Shown here piece by piece: positions 10,976-23,500 of a stretch of 64,000 nucleotides of DNA. Both the position numbers and the translations under genes were made by a program. The notes under the pieces are model-generated. The model was not told the origin of the DNA. It ran no database searches and saw only the letters and a program-made list of their open reading frames with translations. This DNA is from Calamus simplicifolius. Lineage: Eukaryota; Streptophyta; Magnoliopsida; Arecales; Arecaceae. Positions within the stretch are counted from its first letter, which is position 1, and each line of letters begins with the position of its first letter. The stretch spans positions 412,400 to 476,399 of the forward strand of contig UESW01003879.1 of the NCBI GenBank assembly GCA_900491605.1, written 5' to 3'.

Positions 10976-13900
10976 TTAGTATCGACCATGGTCATCAAAG
11001 ATAGTATAATTTTCACTCCAGGTCTTTGGTTCTGTTTCAGCTTCTACCTCCTCTAAAATTGAACGCCGGTTATTCCTGGAATTCGATGCTCTATCTGACT
11101 GCAAAACATGACATTCCGTCCAGTAAGTTTTCTCCATTTGGTGAGGATTAAAAATCCATACCACAATATATTGACAATTAAAGAAAAAAATGATCGACTA
11201 CTGTATTTCTGACTTGGAGAAATTCCACAGCAAAGAGCGGGGGTATATTATCTTCTTCAATGCTGTGATTCAAATTTCTGCCTTAAAAAACAACTTGTGT
11301 TCCTACATACCATAACTATCTAGCTTTTCCCAACTATTTGGGGTTGGCAATAATTTTAATTACCATATGAAGTAAATACTCAACTTTGCAAGAGCCATAC
11401 CAGCAATCATGCAATTTAGCATCAAATAAATGATGAAGTGGTGAATTGTTTATAATTTCAATGTAGGCAAGAGAAAAACTGACATAGAATAGCAAGAAGC
11501 GCACTCTGTCAGCAATTAGACACAAGGTAGCTGACCTGAGTTTTATTAGAAGTTGAAAATAGAAGAATATTGAAAAGAAATAAGTATGTGGTACATAGAA
11601 AAGTTCAGCTTCAGGTGTCTGTCTCAGGAAAACCGGCACCAAGAGTTGACATCACAGAAATTGACTTGTAGGATTGTAAGAGACTATCGAAAAAGCATGT
11701 AATAGAAGAACATTTTAATATGGTGTGAACCATGCTTCACCGTCTCGATAACGATGGATGTACTGATAAAATTCTGATGCAGTTCGGTACACCTGGTATG
11801 CTCAATATGGTATGTCCGATATGACATCATACCGACTGGTACGACATACCATGGTGTGATTTGAGAGTTGTAGCACAAGAAGCTCATGTCAGATAGCTCA
11901 ATGCGACACAAATTTGCAACAAAGCAAGATGGCTAAATTAATACAAATGCATCCAAAAGGAGTGGAAAATAAATTCTTCAGTATCATGGAACCTGTGCAA
12001 GCATACCTTGCTTATGAGCTTTTCAAATGCTTCACGTCCATTCTCTTCAATGTATCTTTCTGCAAGTGATAAAACATCGTCTTGTTTACTGAAGAAGTTT
12101 AGCTTCTTTGGGACATGCCAGAGGTTTACTGTTTGTTTGTTGACCAACAACTGCCTCACAAAATGCTCATAAACATATGCAGCACCATTGAAGTAGGGTA
12201 AGACCAACCAGCAGTTGAACATCAGCTTTGCATAGGACCAGAAAGGAAGCCTGCAAGAAATATATGCAAATTGCAACACACAAAAAGCACGAGACTGAGA
12301 GCCTTGCATGAAAACAATGTAGGCAGGAAGCTAAAAAAATCAAATCGAACTGCTAAAGTTCTCATTTTTTATGAGAGGTGCAGATAAACATATTATAGAA
12401 GAATACATAACACATTGTGGCAATATAAATCAATAAGAAGCAAGACACAATTGCATAGATCATGGTGCCTTACATGCTGGTCAGCATGGATTGACACGTA
12501 ATGTTTCAGTGCCTGACTGGCACAAAGCCATTTCTTGGCATGTTAGCAGTGCTAATGCATGCCTCTGAATGCCAAGCACTGCACAACATGACACAAAACA
12601 TGCTTGGCTAGTGCTAGGCTGGTGCAACACCAACATGCAACACTTTAATCCTTCGTCTTGTCCCTCGGAAATTAGATGCAACCATGGTTCTAGAACATAT
12701 GAAACCTCCCAGAATTACCATCTAACATGCAATAATGCAGGGCAAATTCTCTTTTCAAATCATATGAAATTGTGAGGAGAGAGAGAGAGAAAAGGGAAAA
12801 TGCGTGCATATCCCACTTTAGTTGCTGAGTTACATCAGGATGATAGGTAGAAATGGAGGGGAAAATAGTAGCATCCCCTAATCTAGTGGCTATATTATGT
12901 TATACCAACTATAAAACATATAAAATTGTTTTCAGCTTTTTGCCCAAGCTGAAGCATTAAGCATCACTGATGTACAGGTTCACCTGAACAATAAAATCAT
13001 AACCTAAGCACAGTTTATCCCCATAACTAACGTTTATGTAGAGAGTTATATGGTGCTTAGTTTACTTCATACTCCTTATATATCACAAATTTGTGATTTG
13101 GCAAGAAATAAATACACCATTTTCTCAATTCAAGATACATGGACAGCTAATGATAACCAATTTCTCACATAGTGGAGCCAAACAATGATTACATCATATC
13201 ACAATCAAAGATCCATTCTAGCAAATAAAAAAAATCAAGTAATATCAAGCATCACTAATAAGAAGATAATAAATTTGGAGATACAAGCTCCATGAACTGA
13301 CTCAGGAAAAAATAGAAATGTAACATACCATTCAAGCACTTTGGCAAAGGTCATTTCAAACAGAGTAATAAAAGAATACAAGACCCAGTAAGTGAGCCAT
13401 TGCTGATCATCAACAGGAGATTTGGTTTCTATTGCCTTGACTGAAGCATACCTGTCAAAATCCCACAAAAGTGATATACTAGTAATAATAAGAGATACCA
13501 GTGCATCTTGTGAAAATCAAATTATGAATGCGACTTACAAAGGGTAAACAAGTGTCACCACAGGCCTGCAAATCAGTCACAGAAAAAGCTGTCAGGAACA
13601 TAAGAAAAACCAATATAAAAACGGCAGCAAATGGTTTCCCATATTTTTACAATAGGACAATGTCAAAATGTAAAAGATCCCCTAACTTGTTCTTTTCTTT
13701 CTTAGGTTTTAGATTCTTAGACATAAGGAATCCAGATCGCTGAGAAGTAGCCCCAAACTGCTCACACATATGATTCAACATGTGACATCATGAGATGGAA
13801 TCAGGTAATCGGCCATACATAGTAAACAATAAGTAGCCCCAAATATTAGACTGAACGATGCAATTCATCACTTGGTTTCTATTATTAAATCCAATCAACC

Positions 13901-16900
13901 ATGATGGATTTACAAAACACTAAAAAAATACTCTTACTCACAGCACAGCATAAGGTAAACTAATTGGTGCACTTAACAAGACATGACAGTTCCAAGTGCA
14001 TGTCATCCACACCTAGCAGCTGACAAACTTATCATTCTTTTCAAGCCTCAGCTATACTTCCAGATAACAATGGTTTTTACAGGGAATTACATTGCCTAAA
14101 CCCCTTGTGATAGCCTGACAACTCTTGGATTTTCTATAGCGAGTATTCAGAAGTAAATTGTAACACTCTCTCTGAAAACAGCAGCACCTGCTATTCTCTG
14201 AAATTTGTGGTGGGGTTCTAATTGTGGACTCTAAAATTACAATTTAGCTCAAAAGCTCAAGTCATATAGATTTTCATCTCTGATCGCATGGGTTCAACAC
14301 CAGAATTAGACAGATACAAGGGAGACTTCCAAAATTTATTAAAAACTTGGTTACAGGAATGTTAAAAACTTAACATGGGAAGACTACATGTGCGATTATC
14401 CTGAATGAGTTCCTAATGATTTGAAACAAGTACATAAATAACAGGTATACATATAAAAAAGGAACAGAGACCTCTAACATGATCTCATTATGTATCTACA
14501 ACCAGAATCATGATCTTATTAGGTATACATCACAGGTATTTCCACCACTTATTACAAACTTCTTAGCTCTAACAATATTGCCATTAGTTACAAGTATAGA
14601 TGAAAAGGTGAAGGGTTGACAATGGATTGACCACTGATTGTGTACAGTAAGCTCAAACTACAATATGCACTCCAAAAGAATCAATGAGAAGACTAGGGAG
14701 TAGATAAGTCAATCCAATTAGTTCGGGTGAGACTTGGTGGTAAAGAATATGTTTGGTGGGGTTAGTTAAGAGATATATTTCACGTATTTACATTAAAAAA
14801 AAATTATACTCCTACTTGGTAATATTATTACTTTTCTATAAGCCCAATCGATGCCTTGTTGATGAAAAAAGGTCACACCACATCAGTTGTTCTGCTCGCT
14901 GAAACATTCGTCATCTAAGTGAGCAAGCAAGACCAAGATGGACCAAAATCTCAGTTTATCATGGCCAAGATGGAAAATAGGGAAATTTTTAAAGGTCCAA
15001 GATCTTCAGAGATCTCTACCTCTATTTTAGGACCAAGATATCAAAACCTCAGCCCATATGATAAATACAGGATTAACAATTATTTCAAGGATTGATTTTG
15101 AGAGTTACTAACTAATGTTCAATTTAAGGAGGGTATCAGCTAAATATTTTGGGACTTGATGATTCATATCATTCAAGATAAAAGAAGCCAAGATACAAAC
15201 CAAGGTCTCATCCAAGATAAAAACCTTATGCAACAGTCTGTTGGTTATGGCATTCTTTTTTTTTTAGGAACTTTTGGTAATTTACTACAAAAATGCCCAT
15301 CAAACTGAACTCATGATCATTGTCATCCAGAATCTTTCCCATAAAATGGGAAATTCTTAATTTTTAGCAATTAATTACAAAAGTACCTATTCATACTTTC
15401 TAACCAATTTCATGACTATGATCATCCAAGCATTTTCTTTCAACACAAGATGAAAGGGATTATTCAGCATGCCTTTTTTCTTTTTCTAGTCAGTTAATAT
15501 GCAAATATATGCTCAGTCCTAAAAATTGATTTGCATTGGACAATATTAAGATTCTGTATTACAAGCTTACGGGAAGGAGGATATGTCTATGCCTTCATTT
15601 TGATATCAAGCTATGCTAAATTAATAGTAATAAAAAAATTCCTACCCAGGAATTTGAAGACATATTATTAGTTACATACTCTATACCCATTAATACCCTT
15701 CCATAAACCAACTGATTACAAAACTTCAGATAAAGGAGAATATACATTAAAGCATTACTAGATTACTGGAAAAAGCAAGTTTAATAGCATGCGGAGGAAA
15801 GAATCTAGAGACCAATGTTAGTTAGAAGGTTCCATAATGACTCAAAAGTCAGAACTTTGAAAAGGCTTGCAAAGCATAATCAAAGAAACTTATATTGGTA
15901 TAAATTTCTACTTTACCAACTAAATTTTAGAGCAACGGGCTAATTTACCAGTTGAAGAAACAACTTGGGAATCTTATTCTACTTTGGTGGATAAATTTTC
16001 AAAGTTTGTTGCTGAATAGTCTTGAGGACAAGCTTGCTATTAAGAGTAGTAGAATGTTAGGATCTCCCTAATTTTGAGGACTCCTTCAATTCATCAGATT
16101 TCCTTGATTGGAGGGGATCTGGTTATCAAGGAAAACTCTTAAGCCCAAACTATTTACTATTTCCTTAATTATGATTATTTATATTCTCCAATTTCTTTTC
16201 CTACTTGTGTTTAATTTTTCTTAATTATGAGGTTACAACTCTATAAATATGTAAACGCCTTTATGACTTCTTTTTGATCAATGACATAGTATTATTGGTT
16301 CTTCTTTTATTGGAGGTTTAATCCCTCAAAGAGATTATATACGGGCCTGAACCTCTCGAAGCAGTCATCCTATCCTAATTCTTCTATTTTATTTAACAAT
16401 TTGTTTGAGTCACTATCAAAATTCTAATTTGTTGCAATTGATATTAAGCAATAGTATCAATAATTGGACAAAAAGATAACAGTTTTGCTTCTTATTATGT
16501 GTGGAAAAAGGTTGAGAAAAAGCCCCACCAATTATTTCAATTAAATGAATGCAATTTAGGTCAGTTGTGAAGTGGAAACTAAATCCTCAAATTGTGCCTG
16601 CCTGCCATACAAAGGGATGTTGCGATAAAGCCACTCTCTGTGATGACACTTCAGTGCATCATAGTTCGCATGATGGTGCATCTGAATTCCAGAGTTCTAT
16701 GTTTATCGCAAGTAGGCCTGAGATAGGAGCATAACATCTTTCAAAATCTTTATTGGGACATGTCGACACGGAAGGAAACACAGAACCACCTTTTGAACAT
16801 GAGAAGGGCAAAGAAGCTTAAGATATTAACCCACAAGAAATTTGCTACTTATACTATAACAAGGAATGCATTAACAATAAAGGAGTCAAAGTTCATAGAA

Positions 16901-17454
16901 CAGACTTTCAAACGTGTCAACATAGTAAAATCTAGGGAAGAAAAAGGAAGGGAGTAGGGGAAATTTTAGCGCATATTAACACAAAAAAACCTAAAAAATG
17001 GAGAAATATTGAAGTAATTAACTACAGCAAATCTGTTTCCCAATTCTAGAAGAAAACTACTTTTTGCGCACAACAAACTATTAATACAGAACAAGATCCA
17101 TAAGCTATTCAATCTAAATTAGATAAGATTTAATTTTTTTTGGAAACAAAATCATCAAGGAACCAATAGAAACGGTCCTGACGGTTAGGATCTAAAGAAC
17201 TAAAGTTGGGAACGCGCCCCCTATATCAAATAGTAAATAACAATCAAACGCAACAAATAGTTTAATACCAACAAATTTTATCAACCTAAACACCGGAAAA
17301 ATTGAATTCTTCAACTGGAATATGATCAGGAAGGCAGAAACGATTTTATAAAAAAACGAAAACAGATCGAAGCTTTTCGTTGGCGAAGGGAATCATACCC
17401 GGCGAGAACGTCAAAGTTCTTGGCCACAACCTTGAAGAAAGATCCCGAACTCAT
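10976..17454 (-). CDS. HVA22-like: HVA22-like (TB2/DP1) ER membrane protein
   Basis: Five coding exons join in phase: 17454-17399, 13565-13539, 13451-13329, 12250-12007 and 11098-10976, giving 190 residues and a TAA stop. All introns are GT-AG; intron 1 is 3.8 kb and exon 2 is only 27 nt. The start is the ATG opening MSSGSFFKVVAKNFDVLAG, typical of the family. The TB2/DP1/HVA22 domain spans about residues 12-110, with LVYPLYASVKAIE, DDQQWLTYWVLYSF, LPFWSYAKLMFNCWLVLP and YFNGAAYVYEHFVR; three hydrophobic stretches form the reticulon-like hairpins. The tail from residue 151 is charged and family-variable. HVA22 proteins curve the ER membrane, act in vesicle traffic and autophagy, and several are induced by abscisic acid and stress; that regulation is not shown here. 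It is closest to the a/c/e/f-type members rather than the k type. No frame defects were seen. Confidence 0.93.
13539..13565 (-). other. 27-nt microexon of the HVA22-like gene
   Basis: The exon is bounded by ATTTGCAG and GTAAGTCG and encodes the VVTLVYP stretch of the first hydrophobic segment. It begins with the third base of a Gly codon and ends with two bases of a Leu codon, matching phases of neighbouring exons. Gene predictors often skip exons this short; skipping it would remove nine residues in frame. Confidence 0.88.
16055..16398. repeat. Possible old solo LTR in HVA22 intron 1
   Basis: The segment starts TGTTAGGATC and ends TTTAACA, has a TATA-like CTATAAATATG near 16239 and a GATCAATGACATAG block like copia-type LTRs. 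No 5-bp target duplication was found at these ends (TAGAA against ATTTG), so the boundaries or the call may be wrong. Confidence 0.35.
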
Positions 17455-19257
17455 TCCTCCTCTTTGATCGCAACTTCCTTTCGCTCCCTTTCCTTGATCC
17501 AATATCTCAAAGGAATTTCTGGACTCGCTCGGTCAGAGACGGAACACCTTTTTATCGCCAGGGATGAGAGAGTGCGAATCTTTCCCCGTCCGAAATTTGA
17601 GTGTGAACCGAAGACGCACCGGGGCCGGTTCGCATCGATATTTTTAGCCCGCCGTCTCCGACTACAAAAATTAAACATTAAATTTAATTTCTATTTATTT
17701 AAATACAATTTTATTTTAATTTCATAATTAAAATTTACTTACAAATTAATGTCGTCGTAAATTTTATTTCTTTTATAAATATATTCTATAGTGATTGCAT
17801 TCTAAAAAAAAGTGTTAACCATGTTTAACTCTATGATAATAGAAATAACAGGATATTTTGGAAGGAAAATCACTTAATTTTATTTTATAATATGAATAGT
17901 TGATTTATTTCTTTTAGAAATAATTTATTTTACCAATCTTATGATTACACATAAAATTAGCGTTCATGAACGCAATATTTAGGGATGAACGAATAATGCA
18001 AATTTATACATGTAAATCTAAGGAAGAATATATAATCCAATTAAATTCAAAATAAATCATTTTGCAAGAAAAGAGAGGACATAGGTTTTATGAAAATGAA
18101 AGGGAAGTGGATTTTTCCTTCTTAATTACCTTAAAAAAATATTAAAATGGTTTTATGGTAAATTTGGGAAAGTTTTGTTAAATATTCGTTACAATTTTTT
18201 TTTTTTTTGGGGTGATCGAGAGCCAAATAGTAAAAATTTATTTTTATTTTTATTTTTAAAAATAAAAAATTTAATTTATAGAATAAAAAATATGTTTGAT
18301 CATATCATTTTTAAAAATACTTTTTTAAAATAACCTCTGAATGAATCTAAAAAATGTCATAGCAATGTTCCCTTCAAATTCTTCTTAAATATTTTTAAAT
18401 TTTATTTTTTCTTACTTAAAACGTTATAAACATAGGAATTTACTTTTCTCCTTCTCTTTATGATTTTTTTAAATTAAAAAATAATTTTTAAAAATATCAA
18501 TTAAATATTTTTAAATATTAAAAATCAATATAATATAATTTAAATTTTTAAATATAATTTATGTTTTTAAAAATAATTTTTTGAATTATGAATCAAACAG
18601 GCAAAATTTTGATGATTATGCTATTGATTCTTATAATAATAATAATACGCTTTCTTTCTATTTTGTCCAGACTCTTCCCGGCTCTTAATATTTGGCGGCC
18701 TCTCGAGGGTGTGGTGAGGTGAAGCAATCAACCGACACCGGTGTCGGTTGTTTTTATTGACAGGTGGCCAACTCTTTATTCATTTTCCGCTCCCTTCACC
18801 AAAACGCAACAACGTACTGACGTAGGTCTTTTTTTTTTTTTTTTTTTTTTAAGAAGCGAGTGACCATACCACTTTAAGACGAGTCAAACTTGTAAGGTTA
18901 AAATATAAAATTTACTATAAAATAATTAAATAAAAAATTTTATAGTACTATTTTCATTGATCAAGATGCAAGTAAAAAAGAAGCAATTCAATCGCAATAA
19001 TGATCTTTCGATAAACATGATAAATCACAGGAGTACAAATCGTCTAAAAAAAATCATAATATTTTTGATAAAAAAATTTAGAATAAAATATGGATCCCCA
19101 TTCGAATAATCCATTTGATAATTGTGAAAGAGTTTTTCTCAATGAGCAATAGCTCAAGTGATAAATAGCATAAATAATACCAGTTCATGCTGTCAAAAAA
19201 ATAAAAATACCTATAAAGTTATAACCATCAGTCGAAAGCAACTAATCCTCAACCCCA
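17455..19257. other. Upstream flank of HVA22 gene and AT-rich intergenic DNA
   Basis: The first 200 bp should hold the 5'UTR and promoter of the HVA22-like gene; no clear TATA box was identified. Further right the sequence is strongly AT-rich with T-runs (near 18197 and 18831). A 22-bp perfect palindrome with half-site CAACCGACACC lies at 18729-18750. No gene was seen. Confidence 0.5.
18729..18750. repeat. Perfect 22-bp palindrome
   Basis: The half CAACCGACACC is followed directly by its reverse complement, with no spacer. It is GC-rich inside an AT-rich region about 1.3 kb upstream of the HVA22 start codon. It could be a binding site for a dimeric regulator or a relic of a transposon end; nothing nearby decides. 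Confidence 0.8.
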
Positions 19258-20244
19258 CAAACGTAGGTCTTTTAAGATTACTTTCAAAAGCCAAGCTCAA
19301 TAGAGGGCACTCCATTTCCTCGCCTTGTCCTTTTCAATACCATTGAATGCCGTGCAGGCGAGGGTCTCGGATGCAGTCGAAGGCCTCGTATTTTCAACCA
19401 ACATAGGTCCAGCTGTTTTTTAAACTTGTGTTTTTGACACCGGTTTTTAAATTGTTTCAGCGTTGAAATTAAATATTTATAAAAGTAAAATTAAAATTAA
19501 AAATATTAATTAAAACAATATTTTTAATACGAATCTTTCCTATTGTTATCTCAGCGGATGAAAGGATCGCCGGTTGAAATAACACTTTTAAAGCATCATT
19601 TGAAGTGATGTTTTATGATGCATAATTTCACACGCTTCTTTACATGAAAAGAGATTTTGAACGAAAATAAAAATTAAAAAAAATATTATTTCAAATAATA
19701 TTTTTTAAAAATAATAAATTTTTAACTGTCACGATGATCAATAATCATAAATTTTATTTTATTTTTTTTATATTTTTTATTTTAATATTATAAAATTGAT
19801 GTTAAATGACATCAGTTTTAAAAAGAGCTCAACATAGGTCTATTCGTTAGAGCCGCTGACGGTACTCCATTTCCTCATCAGTTATTTTCAATAATTTTGA
19901 GTGCTGTGCAAGCCAATCCAGGTCGGCCTGAGCTACCCGAGTGCTGAGACATGGATGCAGTCTAAGGTCCAATATATATATTTATTTTTATGATACAAAT
20001 GAATGATCATATCAATTTAGATTAAGTCAACGTCCAATATTTTCAATCAGCTTACGAGGTCTCAATGGGTTGATGGTAAAACTTTTGCAAGCAGAGTATT
20101 AGCTTTCCAAGATAAATTTTAAGAAGTCATGTCCAATCAACGGTACCGCATTTCCTTACCTGTTCTTTTCAATACTTTTGAGTACCCTGGAAGCAAATCC
20201 AGGATGGCATAGGCTAGCAAGTGCTGGGTCTGGGATTTAGTCTA
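19258..20244 (+). repeat. Three diverged direct copies of a ~130-bp repeat
   Basis: Copies at about 19262-19410, 19838-19975 and 20130-20244 share CTCCATTTCCTC, TTTTCAATA, GAGTGC and GATGCAGTCTAAGGTCCAAT in the same order. The third copy is broken at GATTTAGTCTA by the foldback MULE and continues at 23770 with TTTAGTCTAAGGTCC. The intact copies thus act as empty-site comparisons. The spacers are AT-rich and contain no gene. Confidence 0.7.
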
Positions 20245-20518
20245 GGAAAACACTTTGTACACCATCTTCGGTGCAGCAAGACCTACATGAATTGCACCGC
20301 TTCTTTCTATTGGTCCACATGGATCCCATGTGGCCTGACATAATGGGACAGAATAGCAGAAAGATAATGTTACTTTTTAATCGTACATTCATTAAAAGTC
20401 GTTCAGCCTTTTCACCATTGGTGTGAAGACAAAAATGCCTTTCCCTCCAGCCTACTTCAACCCGCCATCTTATTTGGATTTTGCTGATAAAAAATCGTAA
20501 GGTTCTGGCCTGGAAGAC

Positions 20519-21475
20519 TCACGACACCCTTAGTTCAAGACCCACGACACCCAGTTCAAGACCCACGACACCCCTAGTTCAAGACCCACGACACCCCAGT
20601 TCAAGACCCACGACACCCTAGTTCAAGACCCACGACACCCCAGTTCAAGACCCATGACACCCTAGTTCAAGACCCACGACACCCCCAGTTCAAGACCACG
20701 ACACCCCAGTTCAAGACCCACGATACCCTAGTTCAAGACCCACGACACCCCAGTTCAAGACCCACGACACCCCTAGTTCAAGACCCACGACACCCCAGTT
20801 CAAGACCCACGACACCCCAGTTCAAGACCCACGACACCCAGTTCAAGACCCACGACACCCCTAGTTCAAGACCCACGACACCCCAGTTCAAGACCCACGA
20901 CACCCCTAGTTCAAGACCCACGACACCCCAGTTCAAGACCCACGACACCCTAGTTCAAGACCCACGACACCCCAGTTCAAGACCCACGACACCCCACCCA
21001 TGACACCCCAGTTCAAGACCCACGACACCCTAGTTCAAGACCCACGACACCCCTAGTTCAAGACCCACGACACCCCCAGTTCAAGACCCACGACACCCCT
21101 AGTTCAAGACCCACGACACCCCAGTTCAAGACCCACGACACCCTAGTTCAAGACCCACGACACCCCAGTTCAAGACCCACGACACCCCAAGACCCATGAC
21201 ACCCAGTTCAAGACCCACGACACCCCAGTTCAAGACCCACGACACCCTAGTTCAAGACCCACGACACCCCAGTTCAAGACCCACGACACCCTAGTTCAAG
21301 ACCCACGACACCCCAGTTCAAGACCCACGACACCCCTAGTTCAAGACCCACGACACCCCAGTTCAAGACCCACGACACCCTAGTTCAAGACCCACGACAC
21401 CCCAGTTCAAGACCCACGACACCCCTAGTTCAAGACCCACGACACCCCAGTTCAAGACCCACGACACCCCCTTCT
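20519..21475. repeat. 20-22 bp tandem repeats, left MULE arm
   Basis: The unit CAGTTCAAGACCCACGACAC, alternating with a CTAGTTCAAG form, is repeated about 45 times with 19-22 bp spacing because the CC/CCC/CCT junction varies. Occasional partial units (near 20995 and 21190) suggest slippage. The right arm has the reverse complement. Confidence 0.95.
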
Positions 21476-21547
21476 TCCTCTTCTTCTTATCCTTCCTCTC
21501 CCAGTGAGCCGAAGCCGGAAGTATGACTGCCTCCCTCTGCGCCGTTG

Positions 21548-21772
21548 GGTTAACGTGTCGTGAAGCCAAAGAACTCCAGCGGTGATCCATGGGACGCGAC
21601 CTGGCAGAAGGGGAAGTAGCGGGGAATCCAGAAGACGTCTCCCTCCGACACCTCGGCGTTCATGGCCGCTGAGCCGTTTGGATACACCACCTGAATACTC
21701 CCCGAACCACGGAGGACGACGCCGTACTCTGTCGCCGTTGGGTTAACGTGCGGTGATAGCATCGATCCCTGC
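21548..21772 (-). pseudogene. Captured vicilin-like cupin gene fragment in the MULE core
   Basis: The minus-strand frame encodes part of a cupin beta-barrel like vicilin-like (7S globulin) seed storage proteins: SPHVNPTATEYGVVLRGSGS, VVYPNGS, EVSEGDVFWIPRYFPFCQ and LEFFGFTT. In intact cupins this block is the C-terminal barrel with the metal- or fold-defining HxN...E and GDV.. P..P motifs. The fragment lacks the rest of the protein, then runs abruptly into a second captured piece (AQREAVILPASAHWE) belonging further downstream in the parent gene. It is a fragment, not a working gene. Confidence 0.75.
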
Positions 21773-22308
21773 ATGCAAGTGTCATGCTCAATTCGCCACC
21801 TTAATTAGTAGTTCAATGAATTAACCTGACATGAAGATGTTTAGAAAATGGAATAGAAAGTTAATTATATATTAAGGCTTAATTGATGTCCCATGGATCA
21901 CCGCTACTTCCCCTGTGGTCATGATAAGGAGGATGCCTGATGTTCCGGCTGCCGCCCGTCTCCGTGGAGCTTTTGCCTCCCATTAATCCGAAAAACTTGC
22001 GCATAATCTACAGAGAGAAGCCAAGTTTGAAGACATGATGATGATGGAGAAAGCAAAATGGAAAAGATTTGAAGGTTGAAGGGAAAATTTAGCACACGAT
22101 ATGCTGACAGAGCAGCAGCTGCAAGGACTTCTGAGAAACAATGAACATCCAAAGTTTTATGCAATAAAAAAAAAAAAAAAAAAGGCATAAAAAACCATGA
22201 CAGCTGAAGCCTCATGGAGATGGTAACCCAAGCCAAGTTTGAGAAAAGCTCAAAGCAGTAATCAGTAACAACTGGACAGCTAAATAGAACCTAATGAAAC
22301 CCTGATGC

Positions 22309-22445
22309 ATGCCTCCCCCAAGCACCAAGGCGTTCGGGGTGAGCGAGGAGCAGCTGGAGAGGCTCGTCAAGGCACAGAGGGAGGCAGTCATACTTCCGGC
22401 TTCGGCTCACTGGGAGAGGAAGGATAAGAAGAAGAGGAAGAAGGG
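22309..22445 (+). pseudogene. Second captured piece of the vicilin-like gene, right MULE arm
   Basis: The plus-strand frame contains AFGVSEEQLERLVKAQREAV followed by ILPASAHWE and a basic KKKRKK tail. The first part matches the C-terminal region of vicilin-like proteins. The section from about AQREAV on is also present in the left arm on the other strand (about 21470-21537), so the captured DNA has become part of the inverted repeat. The frame then continues into the tandem repeats, which is an artefact. Confidence 0.65.
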
Positions 22446-23500
22446 GGTGTCGTGGGTCTTGAACTGGGGTGTCGTGGGTCTTGAACTAGGGGTGTCGTGG
22501 GTCTTGAACTGGGGTGTCATGGGTCTTGAACTAAGTGTCGTGGGTCTTGAACTAGGGTGTCGTGGGTCTTGAACTAGGGGTGTCGTGGGTCTTGAACTGG
22601 GGTGGGTCTTGAACTAAGGTGTCGTGGTCTTGAACTGGGGTGTCGTGGGTCTTGAACTAGGGGTATCGTGGGTCTTGAACTGGGGTGTCGTGGGTCTTGA
22701 ACTGGGGTGTCGTGGGTCTTGAACTAAGGGTGTCATGGGTCTTGAACTAGGGGTGTCGTGGGTCTTGAACTGGGGTGTCGTGGGTCTTGAACTAAGGGTG
22801 TCGTGGGTCTTGAACTGGGGTGTCGTGGGTCTTGAACTAGGGGTGTCGTGGGTCTTGAACTGGGGTGTCGTGGGTCTTGAACTGGGGTGTCGTGGGTCTT
22901 GAACTAAGGGTGTCATGGGTCTTGAACTAGGGGTGTCGTGGGTCTTGAACTGGGGTGTCGTGGGTCTTGAACTAGGGGTGTCGTGGGTCTTGAACTGGGG
23001 TGTCGTGGGTCTTGAACTAAGGGTGTCGTGGGTCTTGAACTGGGGTGTCGTGGGTCTTGAACTAGGGTGTCGTGGGTCTTGAACTGGGGTGTCGTGGGTC
23101 TTGAACTAGGGTGTCGTGGGTCTTGAACTGGGGTGTCATGGGTCTTTAACTAGGGTGTCATGGGTCTTGAACTAGGGTGTCGTGGGTCTTGAACTGGGGT
23201 GTCGTGGGTCTTGAACTATTCGTGGGTCTTGAACTGGGGTGTCGTGGGTCTTGAACTAGGGGTGTCGTGGGTCTTGAACTGGGGTGTCGTGGGTCTTGAA
23301 CTAGGGGTGTCGTGGGTCTTGAACTGGGGTGTCGTGTGTCTTGAACTGGGGTGTCGTGGGTCTTGAACTAGGGTGTCATGGGTCTTGAACTGAGGGTGTC
23401 GTGGGTCTTGAACTAGGGTGTCGTGGGTCTTGAACTAGGGGTGTCATGGGTCTTGAACTGGGGTGTCGTGGGTCTTGAACTAAGGGTGTCGTGAGTCTTC
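22445..23500. repeat. 20-22 bp tandem repeats, right MULE arm
   Basis: GTGTCGTGGGTCTTGAACT units, the reverse complement of the left arm, repeated about 50 times. The pattern of GGGG/AGGG/AAGGG junctions is not a strict mirror of the left arm, so the two arms have expanded or contracted separately since they arose. Confidence 0.95.

Noticed and set aside
12480..12680. Possible small element with GCATG-rich motifs in HVA22 intron 3
   Set aside because: No inverted ends or target duplication could be identified.
17380..17727. Plus-strand 115-residue frame
   Set aside because: It overlaps the first exon and 5' flank of the HVA22 gene on the other strand and has no family features.
21363..22916. 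Open frames running from cupin pieces into the tandem repeats (repeated WVLNWGV or THDTPSSRP)
   Set aside because: They only translate the 20-22 bp repeats; the gene capture ends at the repeat boundary.
20519..23500. CRISPR-like array of regular repeats
   Set aside because: Units are contiguous with no unique spacers, and they form the inverted arms of a plant transposon.
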